Shown in pieces: positions 16,420 through 23,882 of a stretch of 64,000 nucleotides of DNA; position 1 is the stretch's first letter; every line of letters starts with the position of its first letter. Location: NCBI GenBank assembly GCA_039925145.1, contig JBDSZL010000047.1, forward strand, positions 1 through 64,000. Direction: 5' to 3'. The position numbers and the translations under genes are program-made. A model generated the notes under the pieces. The model ran no database searches and had not been told where the DNA came from. It saw nothing but the letters and a program-made list of their open reading frames with translations. The DNA comes from JBDSZL01 sp039925145. GTDB taxonomy: Bacteria > Acidobacteriota > Vicinamibacteria > Vicinamibacterales > SCN-69-37.

Positions 16420-16931
16420 TCGCAGCGGATCGTAAGCCGAATTCTGTGCCCTTCGACTCTCCCTCGACACCCAACGTGCAGGCGCTCGGGATCGCTCAGG
16501 GTGACGATCATTCCTCTAGTCCCGGCATTGCTGGCGGGCTCCAGCGACCTACCCGGAGGCTTCGGACGGGCCGTCCTCAAGCGCCTCCCTATTTGGTCTT
16601 GCTCCGTGCGGGGTTTTGCCTGCCATCTGCCTTACAGCAGACGCGGTGCGCTCTTACCGCACCTTTTCACCCTTACCCACCTTCGCTCTCCGCCCTTCGG
16701 GCTTCGAGCTTCGGCGGGGCAAGCCCACATTCAGGAGCCGGCCCCGCCGAAGCCCGAGCTCAAAGAGCCGAGGGCGAAGGCGGGCGGTATATTTTCTGTG
16801 CCACTGTCCTTCGAGTTGCCCCGACCGGGCGTTACCCGGCGCACTGCCCTCTGGAGTTCGGACTTTCCTCCCTCCGCCCCCACACCCTTGCGGGCATGAC
16901 GGCAAGACGGCGATCGTCTGATCCGCTGCGG
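16420..16931 (-). ncRNA. rnpB: RNase P RNA, bacterial class A, with expanded P12 arm
   Basis: About 512 nt. The minus strand shows the P4 5' block GAGGAAAGTCCGAACTCC (about 16853-16870), the conserved GGTGAAAAGG and GCGGTAAGAGCGCACC (about 16645-16675), GGAGCAAGACCAAATAGG (about 16587-16606) and the P4 3' block ACAGAATTCGGCTTACG. The ends pair as P1 (CGCAGCGGATC with GATCCGCTGCG), which sets the boundaries to within a few bases. The region between the P10/11 side and GGTGAAA, which is P12, is about 110 nt and holds a 13-bp perfect hairpin (16708-16720 with 16741-16753). Typical class A RNAs are 350-420 nt. This is the catalytic RNA that matures tRNA 5' ends. Confidence 0.95.
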
Positions 16932-16941
16932 CGGAACGTCG

Positions 16942-16947
16942 ATCTTA
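16942..16947 (-). promoter_or_regulatory. Possible -10 element of rnpB
   Basis: TAAGAT on the minus strand, with its downstream edge about 10 bp before the start of P1. No good -35 box is seen. It overlaps the last stretch before the regulator gene stop at 16960. Confidence 0.3.
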
Positions 16948-16959
16948 CACCGGCCCGCG

Positions 16960-18375
16960 TCAGCCGTCCGTTTCCTGGCTGATTCGGTACTGCTCCAGCT
17001 TCTTGTACAGATTGCTCCGGGGCGTATCGATGACTTCGGCCGTCTTGGAGATGTTCCAGCCGAGCTCCCGAAGCTTCTCGACCAGAAACACCCGTTCGGA
17101 CCACTCCTTGAACTCGCGCAGAGTAGCGGGCGTAGGACCGGCGGCGGCGATCAGTCCCCCGCCGGTGCGGGCTGCGTCTGTGGTGGTCGGCGCCGACGGC
17201 GAGCGGCCAATATCGGGCCGCACGACCTGCCGCACGTCCTCCGCTTCGATCTGGTCGCGCTCGCTCATGATGAGCAGCCGCTCGATCACATTGCCGAGCT
17301 CGCGGATGTTGCCCCGCCACCGGGCCTGACGCAGGACGTCGATCGCGCCTGGAGCAAACTTGGGCGCACGGCGGTTGTGCTCGCGGCTGTAACGCGCGAC
17401 GAAGTGCTGCACGAGCGACGGGATATCTTCGAGACGCTCCCGCAAGGGGGGCACCACGATCGGGATGACACTCAGTCTGAAATAGAGGTCTTCGCGGAAT
17501 CGTCCATCCGCCAGCTCCTGCTCGAGGTCTTTATTCGTCGCGGCGATCACGCGCACGTCGACCTTGATGGTGCGCGACGATCCGAGCCGCTCCACCTCGC
17601 CCTCCTGCAGCACGCGCAGGACCTTGGCCTGGGTCTTGGGGCTCATGTCGCCGACTTCATCCAGGAAGATGGTGCCGCGGTCGGCCATCTCGAACTTGCC
17701 GACCTGCTTCTCCGTCGCGCCGGTAAACGCGCCGCGCTCGTGGCCAAAGAGCTCGGACTCGATCAGCTCCTCGGGAATGGCGGCACAATTGACCTGCACG
17801 AATCGCTCGCGTGCGCGCAGGCTACCCCGGTGAATCGCGCGGGCGACCAGCTCTTTGCCCACGCCGCTCTCACCGAGAATGAGGACGGTGGCCGTGCTCG
17901 GCGCCGCTCGCCTGACCTGGTCGAGAATCTGCGTGATCGCCGAACTGTCACCAACGAGCTGATGCCGCGATTCGAGCGCCGTGCGAAGCGACCGGTTCTC
18001 GTACCGGAGCGTCCCGAGCTCGAGTCCTTCGCGCACCGCGTCGAGCACGTAGTCTTTCGACAGCGGCTTCTCGATAAAACGGAACGCGCCGAGCCGGCCA
18101 GCCTCGAGAGCGGTTGCGGCCGTGCCATGCGCTGAAACGATCACCACAGGCAGCGCTTCGTTGGCCGTCTTCAGCTTGGTGAGCACCTCGAGACCGTCGA
18201 GGCCGGGCATCTTGATGTCGAGGAACACCAGATCGGGACTGACGCGCTCGGCGATGGTGAGTCCCTCCTGCCCGGAACCCGCCACCACAACCTCGTGCCC
18301 CTCATATTCCAGAATCATTCGCAGCGTGTCGCGAATGGCCGGCTCGTCGTCAACGACCAGAATGCGTGCCTTCAT
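16960..18375 (-). CDS. Sigma-54-dependent response regulator (NtrC family)
   Basis: 471 residues. The receiver domain has DDEP acidic residues at 9-11 and phospho-acceptor D53 (VFLDIKMPG). The AAA+ domain has Walker A GESGVGKE (168-175), the sigma-54 contact loop GAFTGA (215-220), Walker B TIFLDE (235-240) and FREDLYFRL. The C-terminal Fis-type helix-turn-helix is NISKTAEVIDTPRSNLYKKLEQ. All residues for ATP hydrolysis and sigma-54 activation are present. Its ATG overlaps the stop of the upstream protease gene (ATGA). No partner histidine kinase is in the window. Confidence 0.95.
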   Translation of the reverse strand: MKARILVVDDEPAIRDTLRMILEYEGHEVVVAGSGQEGLTIAERVSPDLVFLDIKMPGLDGLEVLTKLKTANEALPVVIVSAHGTAATALEAGRLGAFRFIEKPLSKDYVLDAVREGLELGTLRYENRSLRTALESRHQLVGDSSAITQILDQVRRAAPSTATVLILGESGVGKELVARAIHRGSLRARERFVQVNCAAIPEELIESELFGHERGAFTGATEKQVGKFEMADRGTIFLDEVGDMSPKTQAKVLRVLQEGEVERLGSSRTIKVDVRVIAATNKDLEQELADGRFREDLYFRLSVIPIVVPPLRERLEDIPSLVQHFVARYSREHNRRAPKFAPGAIDVLRQARWRGNIRELGNVIERLLIMSERDQIEAEDVRQVVRPDIGRSPSAPTTTDAARTGGGLIAAAGPTPATLREFKEWSERVFLVEKLRELGWNISKTAEVIDTPRSNLYKKLEQYRISQETDG

Positions 18376-19874
18376 GGCTGGGAGTCTGACACGACGGTGT
18401 AGATCACGCGCTGGCGGGTGCTGCGATCGAAAATGAGGAGCGCTGCGGCCTCCCCCGCCTTCAGGCCACCGGCCACCCCGCGAAACTCGGCCGCCGACCG
18501 CACCCGCTGCCGGTTGAGCTCGAGAATGACATGGTTGGTCCTGACCTGCGCGAGGCGTGCCGGGCCCGCCGGATCGACCTCCGTCACGAGCACGCCCTGC
18601 ACCGATGGCGGAATGCGCAGATGCTCCGCAGTCGTGTCGTCGAGATCCCTCACGCTGATCCCGAGCGGCGCATCGTCGTGGCTCGCGGCCCGAACATCTG
18701 CCGTACGCGGGAACTGGGCGCGCGTGGCGTCGGTCAGTTCGCGGACGGCGAGCTTCACGAGGACATGACGCATTGCGCCGTCGCGCCAGACGTCAAGTGC
18801 GGCTGTGGTGCCTGGCTGGCGGCTCGCGATGCGACGACTGAGCTGCTGGTCGTCCTGCACGGGCTGCTGGTCGAGGCCGACGATGACGTCGTACGGACGC
18901 AGGCCAGCGCGATCGGCTGGCGTATCAGGCGTCACGTCCTGGACGAGTGCGCCGCTGTCGGGGCCGAGATGAAGCGCGCGGCGGAGCGCCGGCGTGACGG
19001 TGGTGAGTCCGAGGCCGATGTATCCGCGCGCGACAGTGCCGCGCTCGCGCAGCTGCGGCAGCACGGCCACCACCTGCCCAATCGGAATCGCGAAGCCGAT
19101 GTTCATGGCCTGCGCGCTGATGGCGGTCGTAATGCCCACTACTTCGCCGCGGGCATTGATGAGCGGACCGCCGCTGTTGCCGAAGCTGATCGCCGCGTCG
19201 GTCTGGATAAAGGCGTCGAGGCTCGGATCGAAGAGCTTCCGGCCAAGGAAGCTCACCACGCCGACGGTCACCGAGTGCACGTACACGCCGAGGGGATTGC
19301 CGATGGCGCACACCCATTCACCCACGCGCAACGTGTCCGAATTGCCGAGCGGCGCGACGGGGAGCTTATCGGTTGTGTTCACTTTCAGAAGGGCGACGTC
19401 CATTGCTTCATCGACACCCACCACCTCGGCGCGGAAGCTCCGGCCATCGCTGAGCGTGACCGTAACCCGGTCGGCGCCCGTGACCACGTGATGGTTGGTG
19501 AGGATGAACCCGTTGGGATCGATGATGAACCCGCTGCCAGAACCCTCACGCGGCGCGTCGGTATCGTCAGTGGAATAGCGGCGACGGGAGAAGCGAGGGA
19601 GATCGTCGGAGCCGCGCGATGCGATATCCACGTTGACGACGGCGGCGTTGAGCCGTGAGGCCACCTCGGCAAAGTCCACGCTGGCTGACACGCTGGTCGG
19701 AATGACGGGAACCTGGGCGGTGGACTGCACGACCAGTGGGGCGCCGTCAGTCGCGGGCCGGCTGATCGCCGCAACACCATGACTGAGTGGAGGTCGAGTG
19801 CCAGCGGCGACAAGGCCCAGCAGGAAACTGACGACGGCAGCGAGGCCGATGAGGGCGCCAGCTTGGCGGATCAT
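18372..19874 (-). CDS. HtrA/DegP-type serine protease with PDZ domains
   Basis: 500 residues. An N-terminal membrane anchor or signal segment (IGLAAVVSFLLGLVAAG) is followed by a trypsin-like domain with the triad H129 (ILTNHHVV), D159 (MDVALLK) and S234 (FGNSGGPL). Two PDZ domains lie at about 275-370 (GYIGLGLTTVTPALRRAL) and about 390-490 (LGISVRDLDD). It should be a periplasmic, envelope-stress protease/chaperone. A Pro/Ser/Thr/Asp-rich linker lies at 40-110. It is translationally coupled to the sigma-54 regulator downstream and starts 28 bp from the end of ligA upstream. Confidence 0.93.
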   Translation of the reverse strand: MIRQAGALIGLAAVVSFLLGLVAAGTRPPLSHGVAAISRPATDGAPLVVQSTAQVPVIPTSVSASVDFAEVASRLNAAVVNVDIASRGSDDLPRFSRRRYSTDDTDAPREGSGSGFIIDPNGFILTNHHVVTGADRVTVTLSDGRSFRAEVVGVDEAMDVALLKVNTTDKLPVAPLGNSDTLRVGEWVCAIGNPLGVYVHSVTVGVVSFLGRKLFDPSLDAFIQTDAAISFGNSGGPLINARGEVVGITTAISAQAMNIGFAIPIGQVVAVLPQLRERGTVARGYIGLGLTTVTPALRRALHLGPDSGALVQDVTPDTPADRAGLRPYDVIVGLDQQPVQDDQQLSRRIASRQPGTTAALDVWRDGAMRHVLVKLAVRELTDATRAQFPRTADVRAASHDDAPLGISVRDLDDTTAEHLRIPPSVQGVLVTEVDPAGPARLAQVRTNHVILELNRQRVRSAAEFRGVAGGLKAGEAAALLIFDRSTRQRVIYTVVSDSQP

Positions 19875-19902
19875 GACGAGGCAGGGGGCGTGGGCACTGG
19901 CA

Positions 19903-21927
19903 TCAGTCCTTTCCCATTATAAGGGCCAGAAAACGCTCCTCATCGAGCTCGGCCACGCCGAGGGCCCGCGCTTTGTCGAGTTTGGTGCCGGCCTCGTGCC
20001 CAACGACCAGCCACGACGTCTTCTTGCTGACGGCGCTCCCCACTTTGCCACCAAGCCGCTCGATCGCCTCGGCTGCGGCCTCCCGGCTCATGCGGTCGAG
20101 CGTCCCTGTGATGACGAATGTCTGGCCGGCGAGCGTCTGCCGCTCTGGCATACCACCTTCGGGAACCTCGTCTTCGGTTCGAACGCCTGCTTCGGCCAGC
20201 CTGTCGAGGAGCCGCGCGTTGCCGGGCTCGTCGAGGAAGCTGCGAACCGATCGCGCCACGACATCGCCAACATCAGGGACCATCTGGAGTTCGGCCAGGC
20301 TCGCTTGCCGGAGCCGGACCATCGACGGAAACGCCCGGGCCAATGCCCGTGCGCCGCCCTCTCCGACGTGGCGGATTCCAATGCCGTGCAGCTGACGCCA
20401 CAGTTCGGCGCCGCGGCTCTTGTCGATTTCCGCTACGAGATTGGCGGCGGACTTCTTGCCCATGCGCTCGAGTGCGACAAGCTGGTCGATCGTGAGCGAG
20501 TACAAGTCCGCGTAGTCGCGCACGAGCTCAGTTGAGACGAATTGGTCGACCAGCGACTCGCCCAGCCCCTCGATGTTCATCGCGCGCCGCGAGGCGAAGT
20601 GCAGCAGTCCACGACGGATTCGGGCAGGGCAGGAGGCGTTTTCGCAACGCCACACGACTTCGTCCTCGGGTTTGACGAGCACACTGCCGCAGAACTTGCA
20701 GGTGGATGGCATCTGCCAGGAGGGCCCCCTCGGCACGCCGGGCTCGACGACGGGGCCGACGACTTTGGGGATGACATCGCCTCCCTTCTCGACGATGACG
20801 AGGTCGCCTTCGCGGATGTCGCGCCGGGCGACTTCCTGCTCGTTGTGCAGGGTGGCCATCTGGACCATCGTGCCGCCCAGGCGCACGGGCTCGAGGACGG
20901 CAAATGGTGTGACCGCGCCGGTCCGCCCAACGTTGGTCTCGATTCGAATCAGCCGGGTCCGAGCCTGCTCCGCTGGGAACTTGAATGCGAGCGCCCACCG
21001 GGGGAACTTCGCCGTATGCCCCAGTTGCTCGCGGAGCGCGAGGCCGTCGAGCTTGACGACGACCCCGTCGGTGTCGAACGGCAGCTGGTGCCTGCGCTCG
21101 CGCCACTCGTCGCAAAAAGCGAGCACCGCGTCCACGCCCTCGCAGCGGCGCCAGTGACTCTCAACCGGACAGCCCCAGTCGCCGAGGAGTGCCAACGCGC
21201 CGCTGTGCTCGTCCAGCGGGAGCGATGTGCCGGCGGCCGTCACGATTTGATAAGCGAAGGCACGCAGCCCCCGCTTGGCGACAGCCGCGCTATCGAGCGT
21301 TCTCGCCGCGCCCGCCGCCGCGTTCCGGGGGTTCGCAAACGGCGGCTCCCCTGCGGCTTCACGTTCCGCATTCATGCGCTGGAATTCGGCATGGGGCAAA
21401 AACACTTCGCCCCGGATTTCCACCGAGTCAGGTGGGTGATCGGCCTTGAGCCTGAGGGGAATCGCGCGAATGACTCGCACGTTGCTCGTCACGTTCTCGC
21501 CCTGGATGCCATCGCCTCTTGTGACCGCCCGGACGAGACGCCCAAGGCTGTAGGTGAGCGCGATGCTCAGACCGTCGATCTTGAGTTCGGCCACGTAGGC
21601 AAGACTTGTCTCGACCGGCAGACCCAGGCCGCGGCAGATGCGCTCGTGGTACTGCCGGACCTCTTCCTCCGTATACGCGTTGTCGAGGCTCAGCATCGGC
21701 GCCAGGTGCCGGACGGTCTCGAATCCTTCGGCCGGGCGGCCACCCACGCGCTGCGTGGGAGAGCTGGGATCGCCCAGCTCCGGGTGCTCGGCTTCGAGCG
21801 CCGAGAGCTCCCGCATCAGACCATCGAACTCGGAGTCCGAGATCTCGGGGCTGTCGTGGATGTAGTAGCGCTCCTCGTGGTGGCGAATCAGATCTCGGAG
21901 CCGGGCGATGCGATCGGCAGGGGTCAT
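19903..21927 (-). CDS. ligA: NAD-dependent DNA ligase
   Basis: 674 residues from the ATG at 21927, chosen to match the family start (MTPADRIARLRDLIRHHEERYY). A longer frame extends into the upstream prenyltransferase gene and is rejected. Domain Ia holds YYIHDSPEISDSEFD. The adenylated lysine is K116 in AELKIDG. An OB fold is followed by a four-cysteine zinc finger (CKFCG ... CENASCPARI). A helix-hairpin-helix region (GIRHVGEGGARALARAF, VPDVGDVVARSV) and a C-terminal BRCT domain (LAGQTFVITGTLDRMSRE) follow. It seals nicks in replication and repair. Confidence 0.97.
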   Translation of the reverse strand: MTPADRIARLRDLIRHHEERYYIHDSPEISDSEFDGLMRELSALEAEHPELGDPSSPTQRVGGRPAEGFETVRHLAPMLSLDNAYTEEEVRQYHERICRGLGLPVETSLAYVAELKIDGLSIALTYSLGRLVRAVTRGDGIQGENVTSNVRVIRAIPLRLKADHPPDSVEIRGEVFLPHAEFQRMNAEREAAGEPPFANPRNAAAGAARTLDSAAVAKRGLRAFAYQIVTAAGTSLPLDEHSGALALLGDWGCPVESHWRRCEGVDAVLAFCDEWRERRHQLPFDTDGVVVKLDGLALREQLGHTAKFPRWALAFKFPAEQARTRLIRIETNVGRTGAVTPFAVLEPVRLGGTMVQMATLHNEQEVARRDIREGDLVIVEKGGDVIPKVVGPVVEPGVPRGPSWQMPSTCKFCGSVLVKPEDEVVWRCENASCPARIRRGLLHFASRRAMNIEGLGESLVDQFVSTELVRDYADLYSLTIDQLVALERMGKKSAANLVAEIDKSRGAELWRQLHGIGIRHVGEGGARALARAFPSMVRLRQASLAELQMVPDVGDVVARSVRSFLDEPGNARLLDRLAEAGVRTEDEVPEGGMPERQTLAGQTFVITGTLDRMSREAAAEAIERLGGKVGSAVSKKTSWLVVGHEAGTKLDKARALGVAELDEERFLALIMGKD

Positions 21928-21977
21928 GCGCGCACGGGGGTGGCTGGTGAAAGGGTTGGTGCGCGTGCCCGCGCGGC

Positions 21978-22979
21978 TCAGCGGTCGCGGTTGATGACGT
22001 AGTCGGCCAGGGCGATGAGACCGTCGCGCTCGGGCGAGATCGGGAAACCGCTGGCGAGGCTGTCTTTGGCCTTGGTCGCGTGCAGGACCGCACGCTCGAA
22101 CGCCGCCTCGATCGCGCCATGTTCGGCGAGCAGATCCTGGATGGTGCGCCACTTCTCCGGCGTGACCTGGCCGTCGGCGATCACGGCATGAATCAGTTGC
22201 GCGGCCTCGGGTCCGCTGCGCTGCAGCAGCAGGATGATGGGCAGCGTGACCTTGCCCTCGCGCAAATCACCGCCAATCGGTTTGCCGAGCGCCGACTCCT
22301 CCGCCATGTAATCCAGCACATCGTCCACAATCTGAAACGCGATGCCGAGATTCAGACCGTAGTCGCGGAGGGCCACGCGTTGTTCGGGCGTGGCGCTGCC
22401 AAGCAGCCCGCCGATCTCGGCGCAGCCGGAGAACAGATACGCCGTCTTGCGGCGAATGATCTCGAAGTGCTCGTCTTCGGTGATGCTGGCGTCGCCCGTC
22501 TTCGTGAGCTGGTACAGCTCGCCCTCGATCATCCGGAGCGTGCAGTCGCACAGCAGCCGCACCACGTCGAGGCTGTCCTGTGTGAGCGCCATGGCCATGG
22601 ACCGGATGTAGAGGTAATCGCCGAGCAGGACCGTGATGTCACTGCCCCACCGCGAATGGGCCGTGAGCCGTCCGCGCCGCGTTTCGGCGCCGTCGATGAT
22701 GTCGTCGTGCACGAGCGTGGCCGTGTGGATGAACTCGACCACGGCCGCATTCAGCACACCGAGATCGCCGGTGTAGCCGCAGAGCCGGGCCGAGAGCAGC
22801 AGCACCGCCGGACGCACGCGTTTGCCGCCGCTCATCTGCACGTACTTGCCCATCTGCGGGATGAGCTCGACGCGAGATTCGAGGTGGCGGGCGAACTCGC
22901 GTTCGACCCGGGCCAACTCGTCCCTCACGGGCTCGAAGATGTGCGAAAGATCGGGGACGGAAGCTGTTGGAGGATGCAC
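21978..22979 (-). CDS. Trans polyprenyl diphosphate synthase
   Basis: 333 residues. The first aspartate-rich motif is HDDIIDGAETRRG with the preceding EFIHTATLV, and the second is FQIVDDVLDY. The allylic-substrate GGKRVRP is at about residues 50-56. The length and motifs match long-chain (hepta/octa/nonaprenyl) synthases that make quinone side chains. Chain length cannot be decided by eye. It lies 50 bp upstream of ligA on the same strand and downstream of tatD. Confidence 0.93.
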   Translation of the reverse strand: MHPPTASVPDLSHIFEPVRDELARVEREFARHLESRVELIPQMGKYVQMSGGKRVRPAVLLLSARLCGYTGDLGVLNAAVVEFIHTATLVHDDIIDGAETRRGRLTAHSRWGSDITVLLGDYLYIRSMAMALTQDSLDVVRLLCDCTLRMIEGELYQLTKTGDASITEDEHFEIIRRKTAYLFSGCAEIGGLLGSATPEQRVALRDYGLNLGIAFQIVDDVLDYMAEESALGKPIGGDLREGKVTLPIILLLQRSGPEAAQLIHAVIADGQVTPEKWRTIQDLLAEHGAIEAAFERAVLHATKAKDSLASGFPISPERDGLIALADYVINRDR

Positions 22980-23051
22980 GTAAACGGGTCTCGCCTGAGA
23001 ACGCGACGCCGATGAAACCTGCGGGAATCAGACCATAGGTTGAAGGGTGTG

Positions 23052-23846
23052 TCAACGCGCCTGTGTGAGCGGTGTGCGCGCGATCAGCGTCGAAAAATTA
23101 GTGGCCAGCCGTTCGGCGAGCGCCGCGGCCGACGTGCCGCGCGTGGCGGCCAGCACCGCGAACGTCTCGGCGACCCAGGCTGGCTCGTTGCGCTTCCCCC
23201 GATGCGGCACCGGGGCGAGAAAGGGCGCGTCTGTTTCGATGAGCAGCCGGTCGTCGGGAACGAACGCGGCCAGATCGCGCAGGTTGCCCGACCGGGGAAA
23301 CGTGAGGATGCCGGAAAGCGACACGTAGAAGCCGAGCTCGAGCGCGGCACGCGCTTCGTCGACCGTGCCGCTGAAACAGTGCATGACGCCCCGCACGCCG
23401 GCCGCCTGTCTGATGATGGCGAGCGTGTCGTCTGTGGCCTCCCGCGTGTGGATGGCGACCGGCAGGCCGGCGAGACGTGCCACCTCGAGCTGGGCGGCGA
23501 ACACCTCGCGTTGAATCTCGCGCGGCGAATGGTCGTAGTGATAGTCGAGGCCGATCTCACCCACGGCCATCGCCTGCGACTGTTGGACCGCCTCGGCCGT
23601 GCGCTCGGCCGAGACGAGCGGCGCGTCCCCATACTGGCCAGCCCGGTGCGGATGAATCCCTGCCGCGAAGAGCACGCCAGGCCAGGCGGCCCGCACGGCT
23701 GTTACCCGTTCGATTTCAGCAGGCTCGTCGGCCGAGAGAATGCACAGGGCCCCGGTTACCCCCGCCGCATGCGCCCGTTCGACCACGGCCGGCAGATCGG
23801 CCACGAAGACCTCGTCTGCCAGATGGCAATGCGAATCGATGAGCAT
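23052..23846 (-). CDS. TatD-family metal-dependent deoxyribonuclease
   Basis: 264 residues, family length. Metal-binding residues are visible in order: DSHCHL (4-9), GEIGLDYHYD (E in strand), AIHTREA, HCFSGT and ETDAPFL. This is the complete TatD TIM-barrel signature. The gene directly follows metG, a conserved arrangement in many bacteria. TatD proteins are 3'-5' DNA exonucleases with proposed roles in DNA repair and D-aminoacyl quality control; the specific role here is open. Confidence 0.94.
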   Translation of the reverse strand: MLIDSHCHLADEVFVADLPAVVERAHAAGVTGALCILSADEPAEIERVTAVRAAWPGVLFAAGIHPHRAGQYGDAPLVSAERTAEAVQQSQAMAVGEIGLDYHYDHSPREIQREVFAAQLEVARLAGLPVAIHTREATDDTLAIIRQAAGVRGVMHCFSGTVDEARAALELGFYVSLSGILTFPRSGNLRDLAAFVPDDRLLIETDAPFLAPVPHRGKRNEPAWVAETFAVLAATRGTSAAALAERLATNFSTLIARTPLTQAR

Positions 23847-23882
23847 GGCGCCGGTTCGTGTCCTGATGCGGGGAGGTCTGCC

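Noticed and set aside
15024..16982. 652-codon plus-strand frame spanning the amidohydrolase and rnpB
   Set aside because: It crosses a structural RNA gene with all conserved RNase P blocks and a well-supported gene on the opposite strand; its composition is typical of a shadow frame.
20542..22002. 486-codon plus-strand frame opposite ligA
   Set aside because: LigA has complete motifs across the same bases; the opposite frame shows no recognisable protein features.
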